NCBI GenBank assembly: GCA_937876465.1
Contig: CALEHV010000004.1
Coordinates: 1-26,221, forward strand
Direction of reading: 5' to 3'
DNA: 26,221 nt
Source: an uncultured Bacillota bacterium
Lineage (GTDB): Bacteria; Bacillota_I; Bacilli_A; RFN20; CAG-826
Shown here: positions 23,613 to 26,221 of the stretch, piece by piece
Layout: each line of letters begins with the position of its first letter
How positions within the stretch are numbered: position 1 is the first letter of the stretch
The notes under the pieces: generated by a model
What the model was told of the DNA's origin: nothing
What the model saw: only the letters and a program-made list of their open reading frames with translations
Database searches by the model: none
Made by a program: the position numbers and the translations under genes

Positions 23613-24173
23613 TTATTTCCTTTCCATTTTTGTTTTAATGTTTTGATACTCTTCGATTGTGTCCACATCGTTTAAGATGTTAGGATCACTTACTTCTATT
23701 TCTTCATAACCAATCTTGTTTCTAAATACTTTTAGATTTGATTCGTCTGGTTCATCGAGTATCTTTTGTTTAAGTGAACCATTGAAGAATATTGGGTGTC
23801 CGTGCTTGCCCTTATACGTAGGCACGCGAGTTAAAAAACTATCGCTAGAAATTAAGCGTTCGAAAACTTCCTTTCCAACGAATGGACAATCTCCTGGAAT
23901 AACGAAAAAATCTCCATCAGCTTTGCTGACTCCTGTTTTAACGGAAGTAAACATTCCAAGTTCATAATCTTTGTTATAAATAATTTCGACATCTTTTAGG
24001 ATGGTACGTATTTCTTTATCGTATCTTCCTGTAACAACTACAAGTTTATCTACGTATGGACGTATGCTTTCGCAAGTATGTGAAATTAATGCTTTACCTT
24101 TTACGGTTAACATTAACTTGTTCGTTTGAGTACGTAAACTCAAACCACCTGCTAGAACAATTCCTGTAATCAT
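23613..24173 (-). CDS. mocA: MocA/YgfJ-like molybdenum cofactor cytidylyltransferase
   Basis: A 186-residue nucleotidyltransferase of the MobA/MocA fold. The nucleotide-binding loop is VLAGGLSLRTQTNKLML (6-22), where most members have R-M-G; GDCPFV (about 93-98) carries the metal-binding Asp and KHGHPIFF follows. By family and context it should attach CMP to molybdopterin to make the dinucleotide cofactor used by the two hydroxylases downstream. It is the first gene of the operon, so cofactor maturation would be made with the apoenzymes. No good Shine-Dalgarno is seen before the ATG (GAGATCTCA only), which may keep its level low. Confidence 0.85.
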   Translation of the reverse strand: MITGIVLAGGLSLRTQTNKLMLTVKGKALISHTCESIRPYVDKLVVVTGRYDKEIRTILKDVEIIYNKDYELGMFTSVKTGVSKADGDFFVIPGDCPFVGKEVFERLISSDSFLTRVPTYKGKHGHPIFFNGSLKQKILDEPDESNLKVFRNKIGYEEIEVSDPNILNDVDTIEEYQNIKTKMERK

Positions 24174-24196
24174 TGAGATCTCGTTTGTATGTTTCT

Positions 24197-24225
24197 ATTT
24201 TACTTGAACAATTTCTTATACGCAA
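24197..24225 (-). promoter_or_regulatory. Putative promoter of the 14-gene purine operon
   Basis: Minus-strand TTGCGT (24225-24220) and TAAAAT (24202-24197) are 17 bases apart, putting the start near 24190 and giving a leader of about 17 bases before the mocA-like ATG. It is the only good box pair found in the divergent spacer on this strand. Confidence 0.45.
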
Positions 24226-24235
24226 GTACGCGTAT
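24218..24235. promoter_or_regulatory. Inverted repeat over the operon -35 box (candidate operator)
   Basis: ATACGC (24218-24223) and GCGTAT (24230-24235) form an exact 6-base inverted repeat with a 6-base spacer. It overlaps the -35 hexamer of the putative operon promoter and lies in the only divergent spacer of the cluster, an arrangement typical for a dimeric repressor site. No regulator gene is in the window, so the partner is unknown. Confidence 0.4.
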
Positions 24236-24296
24236 GAAAAATCAAGGTTATTTTAGCGCACGCGAGAGGAACCACTGATAAATAAAACTGAGATAT

Positions 24297-24325
24297 TTGT
24301 ATAACTCACTACACGAACTTATAAT
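24297..24325 (+). promoter_or_regulatory. Promoter of the carbamate kinase gene
   Basis: TTGTAT (24297-24302) and a perfect TATAAT (24320-24325) are 17 bases apart. The expected start near 24332 gives a short leader containing AAGGAG (24341-24346) and the ATG at 24354. Confidence 0.65.
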
Positions 24326-24353
24326 AATATTTGTCTTTAAAAGGAGATTTAAT

Positions 24354-25274
24354 ATGTCTAGATATGTAGTTTCTTTAGGCGGCAACGCTTTAGGAAAAAA
24401 TGCAGAAGAACAAAAGGCACTTTTAGTTGGGGTTGCCAAATCAATTGTTCACTTAATCAAATTAGGAAATGAAGTAATTATCGTCCACGGAAATGGTCCA
24501 CAAGTTGGTATGATTAATCTTGCTTTCTCAGAGTCAACTTCTACTCCAGATATGCCATTCCCAGAATGTGGCGCTATGTCAGAAGGTTACATCGGTTTCC
24601 ATATTCAAAACGCAATATATAATGAACTCAATAAACAAGGAATGAAAAAGAATGTTGTTACATTGGTTTCTCAAGTTCTTGTTGATAAAGATGACCCACT
24701 TTTCAAATCACCAAGCAAACCAATCGGTTCATTCTATAGTGAAGAAGAAGCTAAGAAAATCGCTGCAGAAAAGGGATATTCAATGAAAGAAGATGCTGGA
24801 AGAGGATGGAGAAGAGTTGTTGCTTCGCCACTTCCAATTGACGTTATTGAAAAGGATTGCATCGCTTCATTAGTTAAGAAAGGAGATATCGTTATCTGTG
24901 CAGGTGGAGGTGGCATTCCTGTAATCAAAAAAGAAGATGGTTCACTTGAAGGAATTGCTGCAGTTATTGATAAAGATTACGCTTCAGCAAAAGTTGCAGA
25001 ACTCGTTGATGCAGATTACTTAATGATTCTCACTGCAGTCGATAATGTTTACATCAATTTCAATAAACCAGATCAAAAGAAATTAGAGAACGTATCACTC
25101 CAAGAAATGAAGGATTACTTAAATACAGACTACTTTGCAAAAGGTAGCATGTATCCAAAAGTAAATGCATGCGTTAAATTCTTAACAAATATGCCTGGTA
25201 AAGTTGCAGTCATCTCATCCTTAGAAAAAGCTAATGATGCATTCGAAGGAAAAGCTGGAACTATTATTAAATAA
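24354..25274 (+). CDS. arcC: Carbamate kinase
   Basis: A 306-residue carbamate kinase (usual length 300-315) of the amino-acid-kinase fold. It makes ATP, carbon dioxide and ammonia from carbamoyl phosphate and ADP. Motifs are SLGGNALG (7-14), HGNGPQVG (45-52), the nucleotide-binding AGGGGIPV (183-190) and DKDYASAK (206-213). I start it at ATG 24354 with AAGGAG 7 bases upstream; an upstream in-frame start would lie at the -35 box. It is transcribed away from the purine operon and is followed by a strong terminator. No arginine deiminase genes are near, so its carbamoyl phosphate most likely comes from YgeW; in E. coli the equivalent gene is yqeA. Confidence 0.95.
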   Translation: MSRYVVSLGGNALGKNAEEQKALLVGVAKSIVHLIKLGNEVIIVHGNGPQVGMINLAFSESTSTPDMPFPECGAMSEGYIGFHIQNAIYNELNKQGMKKNVVTLVSQVLVDKDDPLFKSPSKPIGSFYSEEEAKKIAAEKGYSMKEDAGRGWRRVVASPLPIDVIEKDCIASLVKKGDIVICAGGGGIPVIKKEDGSLEGIAAVIDKDYASAKVAELVDADYLMILTAVDNVYINFNKPDQKKLENVSLQEMKDYLNTDYFAKGSMYPKVNACVKFLTNMPGKVAVISSLEKANDAFEGKAGTIIK

Positions 25275-25281
25275 TTCAATT

Positions 25282-25317
25282 AAAAATATCTCGCCGTGAT
25301 CAGCGAGATATTTTTTT
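25282..25317 (+). terminator. Rho-independent terminator of the carbamate kinase gene
   Basis: An exact 13-base stem, AAAAATATCTCGC (25282-25294) with its complement at 25303-25315, encloses an 8-base loop and ends in a T run to 25317. It starts seven bases after the arcC stop. Confidence 0.92.
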
Positions 25318-25336
25318 ATCTAATTCGGCAAGAAGA

Positions 25337-25365
25337 CTCCCACTTCAAGTTTACTAAGTGGTGAG
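25337..25365 (+). repeat. Subterminal hairpin of the tnpB element
   Basis: CTC-CCACTT (25337-25345) pairs with AAGTGG-t-GAG (25356-25365) with one bulged T. The arms share the CTCCCA/TGG-GAG sequence of the hairpin at 36-70 near the window start, as expected for ends recognised by the same family of enzyme. Confidence 0.5.
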
Positions 25366-25394
25366 ATGAATTGCAAAAAAATACTCTAAATATT

Positions 25395-25420
25395 ACTTCC
25401 ATTTCTTAAGAAATGGAAGT
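25395..25420. repeat. Perfect 26-base palindrome upstream of tnpB
   Basis: ACTTCCATTTCTT (25395-25407) is followed immediately by its exact reverse complement (25408-25420), with no spacer. It ends 11 bases before the tnpB GTG, and TATAAT overlaps its right edge (25420-25425). It could be a cruciform/hairpin, an operator for a dimeric protein, or part of the element left end. There is no following T run, so it is not a normal terminator. Confidence 0.7.
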
Positions 25421-25431
25421 ATAATATATAT

Positions 25432-26221
25432 GTGGAAAAGAAAATAAAAAAAGCATATAAATTTCGCATCTATCCAACTTTTTCTCAGATAAATACAATT
25501 GAGAAAACTTTAGGTTGTGTTCGTCAAGTTTATAACGATTTTCTTCAAATGTGCATTGAAAAATATGCAGAAGATCCTTCATTTAAATTAAGAAAATATG
25601 ATTTGATTAAAATTCTTCCTGATTATAAAGAAGGATACGATTATTTAAAAGAAGTTGATAGTGTTGCTTTGCAACAATCAATAATTCATTTGCATTCAGC
25701 GTATGTCAATTTCTTTGAAAAAAGAGCTTCTTTTCCTAAATTCAAATCAAAAAGAAACGATCACAGTTATACTACTATGAGAATTAACAACAACATTCGA
25801 CTTGAAGGGAATGATATCCAAATTCCAAAGTTAGGCAAAGTGAAAATTGTTTTGTCTCGTACGCTAAGCGAATCGTTTTCTTTTACAACAGTTACCATTT
25901 CTAGAGTTGCAAATAGATATTTTGTAACCTTAATTGGTGAAGAAGATAATCCAAATGCTGAATTATTAGAAACTCTTAATGAGCTTGATGTTAATATTTC
26001 AATTGGATTGGATTTTTCTTTAGGTCATCTATATGTTGATAGCAACGGCAAACATGCAGATATGCCAAAGTATTATCAGAATTCGCTTGAGAAATTAGCT
26101 AAGTTAACAAGAAAAGCATCTAAATGCGAAAAAGGTAGTAAAAATTCTGCGAAAGCTTGGAAAAAGGTAAAATTGATGCAACTTCATATCGCAAATCAAA
26201 GGAAGGACTTTCTTCACAAAG
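25432..26221 (+). CDS. tnpB: TnpB/OrfB-family RNA-guided nuclease of an IS200/IS605-type element (partial, 3' end outside window)
   Basis: 263 codons are open to the window edge. The N-terminus EKKIKKAYKFRIYPTFSQ is the standard start of OrfB/TnpB proteins, followed by the helical domain with VRQVYNDFLQ and the wedge/RuvC junction. NISIGLDFSLGHLYVDSNGK (188-207) matches the RuvC-I strand with D194 as the expected first catalytic Asp. The other RuvC residues, the zinc finger and the guide RNA lie outside. I start it at GTG 25432, because the overlapping ATG at 25430 meets a stop after five codons. GTG starts are not rare in this family. Such proteins cut DNA using a guide RNA from the element's right end. 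Confidence 0.85.
   Translation, partial: MEKKIKKAYKFRIYPTFSQINTIEKTLGCVRQVYNDFLQMCIEKYAEDPSFKLRKYDLIKILPDYKEGYDYLKEVDSVALQQSIIHLHSAYVNFFEKRASFPKFKSKRNDHSYTTMRINNNIRLEGNDIQIPKLGKVKIVLSRTLSESFSFTTVTISRVANRYFVTLIGEEDNPNAELLETLNELDVNISIGLDFSLGHLYVDSNGKHADMPKYYQNSLEKLAKLTRKASKCEKGSKNSAKAWKKVKLMQLHIANQRKDFLHK

Larger units (their letters stand above)
25321..26221 (+). mobile_element. Left part of a second IS200/IS605-type tnpB element
   Basis: The region holds a bulged hairpin with arms CTCCCACTT and AAGTGGTGAG (25337-25365), a perfect palindrome (25395-25420), and a TnpB-family reading frame running off the window. The first hairpin resembles the CTCCCA...TGGGAG hairpin at the window start, so it may be the left-end hairpin of this element or the right end of an older relic into which it landed. 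No tnpA is seen in the window. The outer boundary cannot be fixed because the other end is outside. Confidence 0.6.

Noticed and set aside
24297..24353. An N-terminal extension of carbamate kinase
   Set aside because: The region holds the promoter and ribosome-binding site, and the family starts at the SLGGNALG strand.
25430..25447. ATG at 25430 as the tnpB start
   Set aside because: It is in another frame and stops after five codons; GTG 25432 opens the long frame.
1..26221. CRISPR arrays, tRNA, rRNA or prophage genes
   Set aside because: No regularly spaced repeats, no tRNA cloverleaf pattern and no phage structural genes were recognised while reading both strands.

Overview
The window is AT-rich bacterial DNA with standard-code genes (TGG for Trp, TGA used as a stop), strong AAGGAG/GGAGG Shine-Dalgarno sites and short intergenic gaps. 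The conserved block cysS-rlmB-(sigH position)-rpmG-secE-nusG is typical of Bacillota. The very low GC and the reduced version of that block (no mrnC or yacP) suggest a gut member of the Bacilli/Erysipelotrichia side, but a species cannot be named from sequence reading alone.

Layout, left to right. (1) 1-80: the right end of an IS200/IS605-type tnpB element whose body lies before the window. (2) 76-1783, minus strand: a two-gene ABC exporter (ATPase, then ABC-2 permease). (3) 1882-7825, minus: a housekeeping block read sdaA -> cysS -> rlmB -> sigH-like -> mrp -> rpmG -> secE -> nusG, with promoters visible before sdaA, mrp and rpmG and terminators after nusG and upstream of the sigma-like gene. 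(4) 7868-24173, minus: about 16.3 kb with 14 genes that look like one operon, read mocA -> FAD -> 2Fe-2S -> Mo subunit (hydroxylase 2) -> hyuA -> ssnA -> DHOD-ferredoxin -> Mo -> 2Fe-2S -> FAD (hydroxylase 1) -> threonine-synthase-like -> second PLP enzyme -> ygeY -> ygeW -> terminator. (5) 24354-25274, plus: a divergent carbamate kinase gene with its own promoter and a strong terminator. (6) 25321-26221, plus: the left part of a second tnpB element, cut by the window edge.

The centre of interest is region 4 plus the carbamate kinase. This gene set (ygeW, ygeY, hyuA, ssnA, mocA/ygfJ, xanthine-dehydrogenase-like subunits, arcC/yqeA) is the 'selenium-linked molybdenum hydroxylase' cluster known from the E. 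coli ygeW-yqeA region, and related clusters in gut anaerobes have been tied to anaerobic urate/purine breakdown. The inferred flow is: molybdenum hydroxylases and the flavin/Fe-S enzyme act on the purine ring; the cyclic amidohydrolases HyuA and SsnA open or deaminate rings; YgeY hydrolyses an open-chain intermediate; PLP enzymes eliminate ammonia from an amino-acid-like product; YgeW yields or consumes a carbamoyl group; and carbamate kinase turns carbamoyl phosphate into ATP. The order of steps is inference.

Compared with the E. coli layout this version has differences worth attention: two complete three-subunit hydroxylases with different active-site residues, no clear YgeX but two different fold-type II PLP enzymes in its place, no YgfK but a compact DHOD-ferredoxin protein lacking the usual catalytic Cys motif, and a Cys-rich N-terminal extension on HyuA.
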